Assembly (NCBI GenBank): GCA_026874595.1 | Contig: CM049318.1 | Location: 36,043,956-36,107,955 of the forward strand | Source: Sipunculus nudus | Taxonomy: Eukaryota > Annelida > Sipuncula > Golfingiida > Sipunculidae | Direction of reading: 5' to 3' | Length of the DNA: 64,000 bases | In this document: positions 1 to 12,446 of the stretch, piece by piece | Position numbering within the stretch: the first letter of the stretch is position 1 | Layout of the letters: the number at the start of each line of letters is the position of its first letter | Notes under the pieces: model-generated | Database searches by the model: none | What the model saw: only the letters and a program-made list of their open reading frames with translations | What the model was told of the DNA's origin: nothing | Program-made: the position numbers and the translations under genes

Positions 1-842
1 AAACAATAACAGAAAACCACTGAGATAAATCCTGTAAACAATGTATTGTAAACAATATGTAATCTTGTAAACAATGTATTGTAAACAATATCTCTAGGTC
101 AAGGCCTAATAAATTTTCAAAACTATTAAGCTTCCCGGACAAGCCCACAATTTTATGTTGCGGAACCTAATAACAACAGATCACGTAGTCGTGCCGAGCA
201 TAAATTTAGTTACTGAGATAAATAAAAATCAGATTCTGTAACACTAGTTAGCGTGAAATGTCTAGGGGAATGAATAAAGAAGTCAGTGGTTTTTGTTAAC
301 AAATAATTATAATTTATTCTTTAAACAACCCTAACATTACAATACACTAAATCAATACAATTACACAGTATAACAACAGTACAACAGCGAATCAATACAA
401 ATACACAGTATAATAAATAAAGTGTACAGTACCGAGTTTTTTCTGGATACCACCACTGTCACAGCTTAACAAGTCCTTTTAAACATTTAATCCAGATGAA
501 CAGTTCCCGTAAATCATCTCAGAAAATAATAGTCCAGTGTAATCCCGAAAACAATCTGTTGTAATCCAAGAGTCTAAGTTCTGGCAGTAGTCCCAAAGGC
601 AAACTGAAGACTGTATTAAATCCGTTACAAATTTCGAAGAAGATCTATAACTGCTGCAATTATCGGAAAGGTCCACAAACTGACTCACACTCTTCCGTGT
701 CAGCTGGAATATTTCTCTTTCTCTTCCTCCGGCTCTAAATACAGCCTCTATTTATAACTTTTTATCCGGAAATTCTAGAAATGAAAACCTCCATAGAATA
801 GTACACACGTTAAAGGAAACATCTGGAACAAAGAACACTTTG
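1..842. other. Unrecognised AT-rich DNA with short tandem repeats
   Basis: No gene is recognisable here. A 33-bp unit built from TGTAAACAAT is present twice at 33-91, and a looser repeat of ATCAATACAA followed by TACACAGTATA occurs twice at about 352-412. The minus strand is open for 69 codons at 479-688, but that frame has no domain, no supporting splice context and no signal peptide, so it is not called. Confidence 0.5.
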
Positions 843-968
843 TGTTTCTATACGCAAGGGTTCACTCGTGGGCCGGCCCTGCTCGCGCGTCTCCCATGGC
901 AACGGATAATGCTATTGCTACACAGACACATGCAAGACTGCTGCACACAATAAACTAAGGACACCTGT

Positions 969-972
<4 letters not shown>

Positions 973-1032
<60 letters not shown>
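973..1032. repeat. (TA)n microsatellite
   Basis: An uninterrupted TA dinucleotide run. Comparable TA runs lie at about 3812-3856, 11141-11175, 14429-14484, 22779-22827, 22973-23012, 39751-39784 (followed by GT repeats to 39808) and 62729-62780. Those in 22.7-23.0 kb are in a receptor intron and the last is in the esterase intron. Confidence 0.95.
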
Positions 1033-1040
<8 letters not shown>

Positions 1041-1174
1041 ATCTAAGTATAACCAACCACTGAAGCAGTATAGATGTGTATACATAAGATCGGTAAATAC
1101 TTTAGGCTCGAAGACTGTGACACACTTATTTCGTTAAATTCACCCAACAATAACATAAAGACTGACACAGGTCT

Positions 1175-1412
1175 GTCAAAACTCGTTTATGCTCAAAACG
1201 AAACTCTTCCAGTTCGGCACTTTGGGACGGCAAAGAATACTTGTCTCAACTGTCAAACTTTAAAACCAAAATTTGTTACATTTCAGGGAAACACCTTCTT
1301 TTACATTTACATGCGTATGCTAATAAAATATTACTGATTCCGTGCAGTCATTACTAAAATACACCCAAGTTTAGGTAATTTGCCTCGAAACAATTCGAAC
1401 CAAACATATCTG
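1175..1412 (+). repeat. Dispersed repeat family R1, copy 1
   Basis: Shares a block with 23655-23900 (same strand) and 41850-42110 (opposite strand). The strongest block contains CAAAATTTGTTACAT and lies at 1249-1313 in this copy. Copies 1 and 2 also share a downstream stretch that includes CGAAACAATTC. The frame over the core reads alike in all three copies (KFVT, then a Gly, then F/C aromatic residues). That may only reflect DNA similarity between repeat copies. No TIR or tRNA-like head was seen. Confidence 0.6.
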
Positions 1413-2584
1413 AACGGTCTACATTACCTTCTTGACTACATTATGACCTACGCCGCTCGTGTATTTAGAAGCTCGGTGCATTAAGGGTGGCAGATTTCAA
1501 GCCCTTAAACCCTACACAACAGTGTCGTACTCTTTTGAGTACGATTCTGCGCAGTGTGTAAAACTGACAGCAACCAAAACCGGTATTGGGGTCCGTTTCA
1601 TTCTTTTCAGGTACAAAAGTCCGAAACTACCTAATTCATCATTATGCAGCAATAACTATGTATATGGTTTTTATTTTGCATTGAATATTGACCAAATGTT
1701 CAATGGATTTGGAATTCTCACCTGGATCTGTCCTCTTCTTCTTGCACTGCTTGCGGAGGAGCCAAATAGCCGCGTCACATAACGGTCAGAACACATGGGT
1801 CGGAGGGTACATAACAGGTCTTCATTCAGAGTAACAAACCGCCTTTGCCTTGATACAAATAAAAGTTGCCGACAGATGGCTCTGTGGTAGCCAACAAAGG
1901 AAAATGACGACTCCTATGACACACTTCCCAGCATACCCAACAGTTAAAGACCAAAAAAGTGCATATCCTAGGCTTTGCGACAAAGGATTTCTGTGACAAA
2001 AGCCCAGTGCGACTACCGTCAGTTTAATAATATATAATAATATATTGTAGATAATTTAGGGTATATGTTAACTTGCAGCTGACCTCTATATTTACGCAGT
2101 TCTTAATGCAAAATTTTAATTTTCACTAGCTATTCTGGGTTTGTGCTGTTCTAAATTTCACTGCTGGTCACAGACTGAAAAATCACCGACCCTTCCTTTA
2201 ATATACAAAATCGACATCAACCGGAAATGGTTCAACCTTAAATTCAGAAGGCCTCTTTTGTCCGATGACCCGTGCATACACCTTGGCCTGAACTGTTTAC
2301 AAATTGGCTAATTAGATATTATTTTATGCTGACGGGAAATGCTAAATGACAAATTTGTGCAGTTCAATCATTTCCTCAAAATACACGCTGAATTTATAAA
2401 TTATAAAATGTTAATTCTCTTTATTTCTCTCCCTCTTTGTTTCTTTCTCGTGTGTGAATGTGTGTTCCATGAATTTTTTATACCTGAAGAGCTTAATTAA
2501 GATTATATATCAATTTTCCACAAAAGCAGTATTCATTGACGTCCATAGTTTATGATCGGCTTCAGCTGATCTGACCATCATATT

Positions 2585-3130
2585 CGTAGGGCTGCGCGAT
2601 ATAATCGATATATCTTTATATATATACTGATTCGCAAATTGCGTATCTAGATACAGTTTTCGAATATCGATATTTTTCGATATTTTGTTAAACGTGCCTA
2701 AAACTGATTTTTGGGTAGGAAAATTATGTTTTTGTTGCAAATTTAGACAACCCAGTGGGTCTGAATTAATGACAGGCTTAAAGTGAAACCCGCCATCATG
2801 TCTGTAGACGTTAAGTAGGAAATGTTCGAGTTAGGCATGATATACCACAGATCGCAGGGTCGTCCAAGGAAATATGCTTGTAATATTTCGTGTTTGAAAT
2901 AAAATGATCTGCTTATACTTTAATTGGATTACAACATTTAACATGATAAAATTTGATTAATGACCGTTAAATAAATTTTATACATATATATGAACATACA
3001 AATTACATTTAAAACACTCATTTCCTATAAATGCATACAACAAAAATATCGCGATACGTATCGCAATCCGCTACCACATATCACATTATATTGCAATACG
3101 AAATTTGTAGCGATACCCAGCTATCGGGAT
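2585..3130. mobile_element. Possible small DNA-transposon remnant (hAT-like ends)
   Basis: The left side reads AGGGCTGCGCGATATAATCGATA. The right side carries GCGATACGTATCGCA and a terminal GCGATACCCAGCTATCG whose reverse complement loosely matches the left end. Clusters of GATA/TATC palindromes at both ends with unrelated DNA between them resemble non-autonomous hAT-type elements. No clear 8-bp target duplication was found, so the class is a guess. Confidence 0.3.
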
Positions 3131-3806
3131 GAACTGTATACATAAAACAAGCCGAAAGAGCCACACGTTGGGATATGAAATATCACCAAACCTCCCCTGA
3201 GAGATAAAGCCACTTGGCCGACATCTTTATCTCAAGTTTCCGGAGGTGCCAGTCCGATAACAACGGGCCAGTCGGTGAAATGCGCATGCCTTCTTGAAGG
3301 ACTTTAAGGCGCAAAATGTAAACAAGAAAGCTGAGCGCGCGGGATTTTACCTAAGCTGTTCCAAAGTCTTTTGAGAGAACCCACGAGGTATGATCATTAA
3401 TGTTCATGTAGTACTTTTGCTTTTTTGATTATATTCTTAGCAATCAGTTATATACATGCGTATATTGTGTGATGGATGGCAGATGATAGGACGCTTCCTC
3501 ATGACTATGAGGCATCGTTGCATGGGTATATATATAGCATTGATTTCTGTGTTATCAGATAAAGGAAGCGATATGGTGATAAAACCCTGAGGGATGCCTC
3601 GTCCCTCTAGGCATATAACGTAACTTTGTCGAGTTTCTCACACCTGGCATTGCATCACTCAGTAAATATATATTATACTTAAGTAACAGTTGCGTCAATT
3701 TATCTTCAAGGCTGAGGGGGATGACTCACGGGCGTCGGCCGGGGGAGTTGGGGGGGATTAATCACAATTTAAACCATTTTAAAACATATGACTATTGAAA
3801 TGTCAC

Positions 3807-3855
<49 letters not shown>

Positions 3856-3859
<4 letters not shown>

Positions 3860-5096
3860 TAGTGTACATGTAAACCCTCGCAAATATCTATATATAAGGT
3901 TTTGAAAATAAGATGTTTCAGTATAAGGTAATTACAGACCTGGCTCAGATATATAACATTTTATAATCAACTCAAGCATATTGTTACGTTTGACATGGCG
4001 ATGTTAATAGTTTGTTGTTAAATACCCACACAAAATTTAAATTAAGTTAGAAAAGATAGCTGAACCACAATAGCTCAAGTGACAAACTTATGATATAATG
4101 CATTTGTATACTCAGCATATATTTGATGCCCTCATTCTCACATTCATCTGATGCTATATTTGACCTAATGGTTATAATTTATTTATTTATTTATCCTTTT
4201 TTGGGTTGGTTTTTACAGAATATACTGATCTTTAACAAGGCCCTGATAGTAATTGAAATTTTAAACATGATCAAATAACATGACAGTACTAAAAAAGTAA
4301 ACATATATGTGCTGAATGTTGTAACTGAATATAACATATATTGTTAGTTCCTGTACTAGTATGACCATTATTATGAGTTTATTAAAGAATATTATCCGGA
4401 AAATCATATTATTTAATAAACTCTTAATAGTAAGCACTCTCCTGGTAAAATTAGATATATCAGACAAAATATATATATATATTAATAGTGTACATGTAAA
4501 CCCTCGCAAATATCTATATATAAGGTTTTGAAAATAAGATGTTTCAGTATAAGGTAATTACAGACCTGGCTCAGATATATAACATTTTATAATCAACTCA
4601 AGCATATTGTTACGTTTGACATGGCGATGTTAATAGTTTGTTGTTAAATACCCACACAAAATTTAAATTAAGTTAGAAAAGATAGCTGAACCACAATAGC
4701 TCAAGTGACAAACTTATGATATAATGCATTTGTATACTCAGCATATATTTGATGCCCTCATTCTCACATTCATCTGATGCTATATTTGACCTAATGGTTA
4801 TAATTTATTTATTTATTTATCCTTTTTTGGGTTGGTTTTTACAGAATATACTGATCTTTAACAAGGCCCTGATAGTAATTGAAATTTTAAACATGATCAA
4901 ATAACATGACAGTACTAAAAAAGTAAACATATATGTGCTGAATGTTGTAACTGAATATAACATATATTGTTAGTTCCTGTACTAGTATGACCATTATTAT
5001 GAGTTTATTAAAGAATATTATCCGGAAAATCATATTATTTAATAAACTCTTAATAGTAAGCACTCTCCTGGTAAAATTAGATATATCAGACAAAAT
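3856..5096. repeat. Exact 626-bp tandem duplication
   Basis: A block of about 615 bp at 3856-4470 recurs at 4482-5096 with a constant offset of 626 bp. The two copies are joined by a short TA run, and a longer TA run (3812-3855) precedes the first. I saw no difference between the copies. Each copy contains a perfect 12-bp hairpin (arms 4375-4386 and 4412-4423 in copy 1). The open frames on the minus strand are the same frame seen twice and have no recognisable product. This is either a very recent duplication mediated by the TA runs or an assembly artefact. Confidence 0.95.
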
Positions 5097-6545
5097 GGGG
5101 TGTATTTACTATTGACAATATTTTACAATATTGCAAAAAGGTGCAGATGTATACCCCCCCCCCCCTTCGATCTGTACCCTGCTAAGTTATAATGGGCAAA
5201 CAGAACCAAACATTATCAAATGCGATGCTTGATATAATGTATAAACACTAAATCTGAAACCCAGAGGTCTTAGTTGATAAAAACAAATAAATCCTTTCAT
5301 ATAACTGACTTCTTCCTCAGTGCCACCAATAGGCCAATAGACCTATCCTTTAAAGAGACCTATACCGATATCTGGCGTCTATTAATTATAAACAGATATT
5401 TTCAACAAGGATATCTGATGACTAGTCAGACGAACCTGAGTTTTGCAAAAGGCGTTTTAAAACTGGTGACCTTTCAATTTTTTTCTTAATATGCAATCAA
5501 TCACCGAAGTCATGTGTTTTCTGTTTGTAAACATTGGCGCATGTACCGTGTTTACTAACAACATGTTTTGAAAAACAAGCTCATACATCCGTCACAGAGG
5601 CGTTTTAAGGATCTTTAAAGTTTCTCAGCCGGAATTACCTATAGTTTGTTTAGATGTAAGTATTGAGTTAGACAGAAATCACATACATTCTACAAAACAA
5701 GGTAGGTTAATAGCCGACGTTAAAAAGACGAGTACCTAATATTATCCTTAGAATGTGATTATCTTCGCCCTCCTACAGTAAGCATGACCACCTTAAGGGT
5801 ATGTGCAAATCCTTAATAGAAATATGTCGGCATAGACTTGGGATTTGCTTGTGAAATGTTTTCAATGTAGGTTATATCTGTACGTAGGTTAAAAGTAATT
5901 CATTCTAGTAGGACAACGGATTTTTATCTTACATTTCACGTGTATTTCAAGACATTTCAATATGTAAATAAATCAAACAATCCATCCATGTATTCTATAT
6001 ATATTCATGTGATACAACCCGCTGTTGTTGTAGAGTTTAAGAACTGCTACTTGGTGGCCCTCTGTTATCTCTCTATTATCTTATCTCACACCACAATAGA
6101 CAGCCAATAGATAACGAGATATATTTGGATCTGTATATGTGGATCACTCATCTTCCAACAGAGGAGACCCCTTATAATTGATGGTGATTGCATGCATTGA
6201 TGCATATACCAGATAGGTCATTATATTAGTATCTGTTTTTGGGTACAATAGATATTTCCACGTGCATGCGCACTGCGCATGTTTGAGCAGGGTTCTGGTC
6301 TGCAGGGTTTGGGTCAGCTGACCTCCGCATGTGAACAGACAGGCGAGCCGATGATCTTAAGTATTCAGGGGCCTAATGTTAATAAAAAGGCGGTAGAATG
6401 AAACTATATTATAGCTAGATATTTGAATGTGATATTTCAATAGTCATAATCATATAACTGACCAAAATATATGACCAAAAATTTTTTATATCAAATATTA
6501 CCAGCACAAAATCGTATCAACATAATTAATGTCCCTTAATCGCAA
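5097..6545. other. Intergenic DNA without recognised features
   Basis: A poly(C) run at about 5153-5165 is the only structured element seen. Short open frames here have no domain, splice or repeat support. Confidence 0.5.
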
Positions 6546-6740
6546 ACAATTGGAGAGTTCTGATATCATTTAAAACATCTTTTGGAACATACAAATTTAT
6601 TTTATCGATAATGTCAACCATTTACTTTTCAACTTTGCCTTCGACGATGGGATTTCCATATTCACGAAAGTTTGATTTAGGCGATCGATGATTCCCCTTG
6701 CGCGAATATTGCGAATATGAAACCCTCGCGAATTAAGAGG
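6546..6740 (+). repeat. Dispersed repeat family R2, copy 1
   Basis: Shares CTGATATCATTTAAAA and, about 80 bp later, TTACTTTTCAACTTTGCCTTCG with 24661-24800. It ends in a TTCGCGA/TTGCGAA-rich segment ending near 6740. A shorter match (TTTGATATCGTTTAAAA) is at about 27152. All copies are anonymous repeat DNA. Confidence 0.55.
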
Positions 6741-7769
6741 CAAACACAGTATATGTTCAAAACATAGCTTTTCAAGGTTAACACTGTTTCTGTCAAGAAC
6801 GCTCACGTTGTGATGCTGCAACACGGCCTAAATAAACGGCTTCCGTCGTTAACTGGCACACAGGTGTAGGCTATTCATCCCGAATCATGCATGTCAGATA
6901 TCACCGATATAGGTATCGCTAGTTAAATGAACAAAGTCTATTATTTTACCATACCTGGGTTTGAGTCACTACGGGGATTGTTAATCTAATTAATGATTTA
7001 GGTGTGCACACCCATGAAATACATTATTCCCAAATAAAACATATTCATTCGGTGAAGCGGATAGTCCAGAAAACAGACTTTATTTGGTCTGCCTCATATG
7101 AAGGTGAGGCTTACAGGGGTTAATTAGTTTATTTCTATACCAAATTTGGGTCATAATTGTTGTAGTTATGCAACCGTAGGTTCACAGAGTGAAAAACGAT
7201 CGATTACACTTTTGTTCTTTTCTCTGCCTCAGTATGCGCTAAATCTAAAAGAAATGGCACAATATTAGTCATAGAACACGGATTTGCTGTAGAATTTCAG
7301 CTAAGCGAGATATAGAACGACTACAGTGTTAAACCGCCGCGTGAGGAGCAGAACAGCCTTCCGGTCACGTACAAGCCAGCGCCCCCCTGCGGTCTCAACG
7401 CATCGTGTCTTGAAGCCATTTCTCCCCTTCAAGGTTACTGCCGAGAAAAGGTGTTAACTACTTCTGTACCGGTAATCACGTGAACGTGCATGAGCTGGCT
7501 TCTGTTCCTTATCTCCAAGACAACATCAAACTTCAAGGGGGTCCAGCCTGGACACAGTTATTTATCGAGAAAAGCGTGTCTATATTTATGATTGTGTTAC
7601 TCAAAGATAACCGAATTATACCAGGGCCGCAAATCTGTAAGGAACCGAATAAGTGAGATGTATACAATAGACCAAAAATAGCAATTTACAGTTCATCATA
7701 TATATTAAGAAGTATCCTGTTGTTTTCTATGTATGTAGTCTTTCCTTAAGTAGGAAAATCTGGAAAATA

Positions 7770-8010
7770 TTCAGGCTGTTAACAACATACCACCTGGTTA
7801 CTTCCAGACTCTATACAACCTTATAGACCATCTATAGGATGCTCAGATCTTGTTAACAGGATTCGCTCACTCTCCCATCCACCACTTTCACTCTATAGTG
7901 TAGACATGAGCATTCAGTCTGGCTGGTCCACTACTGTGGAACGAACTGCCAATTGACTTAAGATCTTAACCGTCTCTGACGGTTTTCATGATAAAATTTA
8001 CCTTTTCATG
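7770..8010 (+). pseudogene. Decayed non-LTR retrotransposon 3' end
   Basis: One plus-strand frame around 7908-7965 reads AFSLAGPLLWNELPIDLRS followed by a stop. This is the conserved FS.AGP.LWN.LP..LR signature near the C-terminus of CR1/jockey-type LINE reverse transcriptases. Upstream, in shifted frames, is a proline/arginine/serine stretch (RPSIGCSDL) that resembles the segment usually preceding it. Stops and frame changes show that the copy is dead. The LINE clade cannot be fixed from so short a piece. Confidence 0.6.
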
Positions 8011-8109
8011 CACTATTTTTCGAAAATGTTACTAAAGTAAGTCCGTAACACTGACTGCGCAGTGTGCTACTATTTGATTTTATATTGCATCATATATATT
8101 TTAAAAATG

Positions 8110-8175
8110 TTTTCATTTCATTATTATTATTTTTGTTGTTGTTAATATTGTCATTATTTTTATTATTATTATTGC

Positions 8176-8238
<63 letters not shown>

Positions 8239-8380
8239 AATACATGATTATTTAAGGCGAAAGTAAAGAGGAAAGAAAACGGTGCGAGACAAAATTTGGA
8301 AATGCTTTTCGGTATATTTGTCTTATTTGCCAATTTTTGTTAGGTCGAAAAAGACAGAACTTTCCCCCCAATCCCTCCGC

Positions 8381-8412
<32 letters not shown>
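8110..8412. repeat. (ATT)n microsatellite followed by poly(C)
   Basis: An ATT-rich tract runs from about 8118 to 8236 with a pure (ATT)n core from about 8177. A poly(C) run follows at about 8381-8412. Together they produce the poly-Leu, poly-Gly and poly-Pro frames in this area, none of which is a gene. Confidence 0.9.
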
Positions 8413-8413
<1 letters not shown>

Positions 8414-8429
8414 CTCAATCCGAGCCTGA

Positions 8430-10150
8430 TTCACAATTCCAAATATGGTTCCTATGTTCCTGATTCACTCACTCACTATTCCAAATATGGTTCCTATGTT
8501 TATCAGGGCCGTACATTTATAAGAAATGCAGAATATCCCGGGCGGTTCATTCACCTGACGTATTCCTATGGACACAAAACAGCTGAGAATTTCGATTTCG
8601 CTCATTCAGTCGTGCTCGGACCATTTTAATGGTCAACCATTTCAGCTACCCACTCGAGTTGCAGGGCTATAATTTGATGTCAGATATAAATAACGACACT
8701 GATACCAAGTTAATACCAAGAACTGGTAATAGGAGAACGAAACACTTCTCTAGCAAAGTCCCCGGTATCTTTTAGAAATCCTATTACGTGTGTTGGGACT
8801 GTAAAAAGCCATGAGAAGTAATAAATTACATTGATAAGTGTATTTCCGCTCATAATGACTGCCATTCTTCGTAAGAACGTGTGCATCCGCCCAGTTATTT
8901 ATAACTAATGTTTGAAGAAATAGTGGAAAGTAGTTTAAGTGTGTTTGAGTCCTTGCTTTTAACTCTCCACCTGTTTGATGGATAGTATCAATGCGACGTC
9001 AGTCCAGATCTTCCAAAGCTCCCAGCGCGATTCGTGACAAGTGCTTTTGTCCGTCTGTGCATCTATTTTTCATGTTCCGGTTTTGCGACTGAGGTGAATA
9101 AATAAGCTGCATTTATCATGAAAGACGGGGTTATTACAAAGGTAAGCTGATATGACAATACAAATATAGTTAAAACAGGCTTTTTGGTTAAGTTTTTATC
9201 ACAATATTTTAATTCAGGTATAATTTGTATATTCTTTTGTGTAGTAATTCTAATTTTCGCCGAAGATAACTTAAGTAACCAAAGGTATGACATTATGGTT
9301 TTCAGAAAGCATTTTAACCAGTAAATCCTTTTATGAATCACGGTTTAATATACATGTAGTTCTTAAAACATAATTAATTAAACGTCTCAAGTAATCTCTA
9401 TAGGCTCTGTTTAAAATTCAAAATATGCCCTTGCCGCCTTTACGTTTTTGTGGGCTTTAAAAGAGGTACTGACTGCTCAGTTTCTATAAATTAAACTTTT
9501 CCGCAACTGATCTTAGCCCTCGTGACTCCTGTGTAGCTTGACCTAGCAGCTCACTTGGAAGATGACCCAGATCCCGGACAAATACGTCTGATGTCAGAGT
9601 AGCCCGATTTAATCGGTTTCAATATTATTAGGTCCTGCCATATATTGAGTCCGATAGTAATACAGTGAGAGTTTCTAAAATATGTCACGGCATGTGCAAC
9701 GGATTCGCTGCATCTTCTTTAACTGCCTGTTTACTACCTATAACAACAAGACCCAGTAATACTCCGTTTTTGACACCAATAATTGTGTTTTAATGATTAG
9801 AATAGCAAATAAATTATACTTGAATCATCAGTTTTAATCATTTACTGACCTTTTTAAAAAAATAGCATATCAGCAAGCCTAGTAGTGACAGAGAAGAACA
9901 GTCGTATGGGCACTTGAATACCTCACTGGGAGCCTCGCTGACTCGAGGTACACAGACCCAGTACTTTTTTACATTTTGTTAAAAGGGCTCAATTTGAAGA
10001 ATCCCGCGCTGGCACGGGGTAGCCTGTTGACACTGGTTATTGGGTGGTGTGTAGTCTTAGGCTTATATTGTAGAAACTCTCTCTGTATGGCTATCGAACT
10101 TAATAGTAATATAATTAATAATATTCAGTCTGATTAAATTGGGCTAATGT
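8430..10150. other. Intergenic DNA without recognised features
   Basis: A direct repeat of about 34 bp containing CCAAATATGGTTCCTATGTT is present at 8440-8500. Nothing else in this stretch could be assigned. Confidence 0.45.
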
Positions 10151-10154
10151 CAGT

Positions 10155-10247
10155 GTACGCTCCTGAGGCAGCGGAAATCTTGCGCTTACAAGAAGCAACT
10201 GATTTTCACGCTGCCTGCTTTGAATATTTATGATACATTTAGACGCC
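10155..10247 (+). repeat. Left copy of a ~90-bp inverted repeat pair
   Basis: Contains CAGCGGAAATCTTGCGCTT, then a GATTT..CGC block, TGCTTTGA and TTTATGAT.CATTTA. The same series of blocks occurs in reverse complement at 11290-11381. The pair encloses about 1.04 kb and could be the ends of one element or two opposed insertions. Confidence 0.7.
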
Positions 10248-11136
10248 AGATGGCGGTTCGTTGTCCGCTGAAAAAAAACGTGCGTATAATCTGACAAGCA
10301 GCCAACCAGATGCCGATGAACAAACATTCGACAGGCATCCTGGCTCCGCCCATAGCTGCCCTTCAAGCGCCGCTTGATGACAGTTTATGGTCGAAATTTA
10401 ATTGCTCCCTCTGCATTCTCGCATGCATCATCGACCGATTCGATTATGACATTATGACTGTGTTAGCGTAGCCATGTATCTGTTGTCTGCAGAACTGAAA
10501 CCAGCCAGCGAGTTGTGCACGCAGCCTTTGTTGTTATGTTTCGTTTGAATTACAGCTCACCGGCAGGGCATCCTATGTGCCCAGGGCCCTAAGCAAACCA
10601 CGTCTTGGGCAATTGTCTCTGAGCCTGTGGCCTGTTTAGATGGTTACCAGGGGGGTGAGCTGTCACTCAAAACGAAATGAACAACATTGGCTCCGTGTAT
10701 TCCTCGCTTTGCTGAGTCTTCCAGCACAAGGTCTCATCTGATTGGACAAAAATACAGTGCTCCCCTCTGGTACATCAATTCAGGATACGAGGTCATAACA
10801 AATAGCGCTTACGATATCGGCAGTAGGCCTATAGGTAAAGCGCTGTGTAAAGAGCGTTATGTCAGTGCACCTATTTCCGCTTTTGGTTTCTCACTTATAT
10901 CACAAGTAGTCGGTAATTAACAGACAATTTACGACAATGTCTTGGAGTAAGCCCGTGGTTCTGTTCGTCTGTTTGTCTTATATCTGCTGTATACCTGAAG
11001 ACGATTCACATTCGTCATCATCGGTCACATGACACATTTATATATGAAAATATCAGAAATTTACCTTTCAGCGAACATGCATAAAGTTCGTGAAGCTAAA
11101 TTTATGGTTGAATGGCCCCTGTTGAGACTTTAATAT

Positions 11137-11178
<42 letters not shown>

Positions 11179-11289
11179 AGTATATAATTAATATTAATCA
11201 TATATTAGCAGAATAAAATAATGAGCATAATACGGAATTATCAATAATTAGGAAAAATTTATGTTTATATTATATTATATGAACAATGG

Positions 11290-11381
11290 TGTTTAAATGC
11301 ATCATAAACGGTCAAAGCAGTCTGCGCGGAAATCTTTAGCTTCTTTAGAAGCGCAAGATTTCCGCTGCCACCGAGCGTAAG
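11290..11381 (-). repeat. Right copy of a ~90-bp inverted repeat pair
   Basis: Reverse-complement counterpart of 10155-10247. It also has an internal hairpin at 11329-11368: GCGGAAATCTT and AAGATTTCCGC arms around a smaller GCTTC/GAAGC stem. The LINE fragment starts a few bases after it, so the two insertions abut. Confidence 0.7.
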
Positions 11382-11385
11382 ATTA

Positions 11386-12446
11386 ATGTGGATGATAAAA
11401 TTTATAAACGCTGGAGATGCCAAATATACTGCTGTGCTGAATTTGTATCTAAAGCAAATTGGTGGGGTAAAGAATATTACAACAAATCTGGATGTCAGAC
11501 GTATTGGTAACGATATTCCTGTTTTCTCTAAAAAATGCTTGAACGTACGGTCATCATATATGTCAGATAAACCAAGTAACCCAGAAATGATGTTGTACCA
11601 AAGCGGGTGGAACAGTAAATTTATAAAGATAGGAGGTAATTCTGTATATGTGAAACAAGTTGATGCAAAAAGTGTGAAGTATGTACATGATCTTTATAAT
11701 ACCAGCGGGAATAACAAGAGTCCTCCAGACAGTAATGAATACATAATGTACTGTGTACACCGGTTGTCCCTGATACATGCTATCCCGCAGAAGTGGCATA
11801 TTTGCATTCGTGCATTTGCAATGCAAGATGACTGTATCCAGTTTTCTGAAATATTAATTATGTTTCATTTAAAGATGTTATATTAAATACGAATAAAGTG
11901 TCTTTCAAAGATTTGAACAAAAGAATAATTCAGAGTGAAAAATTTGAGCCTTCACCCAAAGTAAAATTACAGTCCAGATTAGGATGTTTTGATTGGGAAC
12001 AATCTGTTGCAAAGCTATGTTCTATTACACTGGATATGCGTTTTCGTGAATTTCAATTTGTTGCAAAAGGTTTTAGCAAAAAGGGATAAGCTATACCTGT
12101 GGAAAGTGACTGATGTAATTACTGTTTTGTTGAGGAGGAAACCGTGGAACACTTATTATGTCAGTGTCATATTTCAATAACATTTTATTTGCATGTAAAA
12201 ACTTTGTTCAAGAAAGCTAAGAACCACATGCCAGATCTCAACAAAAAGGTTATATACATGGGTATGGGAAAATATGAACCAGTAATTATCGACATGTTAT
12301 TATTAATTTATAAATATTTGGTATACAGAAATCGGATATTTTAGGTGACCCCGATCCTGGCACAGTTTGTGGATTGTGTGAAAAATACAGAATTGTTAGA
12401 AAGAAAGATTGCTGAAAAAATACACACTTTGAATGTACATGAGTAA
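11386..12446 (+). pseudogene. 5'-truncated LINE (L1/Tx1-type) ORF2 C-terminal fragment
   Basis: The 166-codon frame at 11386-11886 carries the features that follow the reverse-transcriptase core of L1/Tx1-like LINEs: a WNSKFIKIGG segment, then KYVHDLYN and IHAIPQKWH. After a break, 11898-12089 has DWEQ followed by FREFQF, the usual FQYK region. After a further frame break comes a C-x2-C...E-H-L-L-C-x-C cluster at about 12126-12170, the C-terminal zinc-knuckle-like motif. The last frame ends in ERKIAEKIH and a stop at 12444-12446. At least two frameshifts make it non-functional. The truncated start abuts the inverted repeat at 11381. Family knowledge supplies the function: target-primed reverse transcription in the parent element. 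Confidence 0.8.

Noticed and set aside
7310-7560. GC-richer patch with short open frames and plausible splice sites on both strands
   Set aside because: No frame resembles a known family and no partner exon could be joined in phase.
8064-8629. Poly-Leu, poly-Gly and poly-Pro open frames
   Set aside because: Products of the (ATT)n and poly(C) runs.
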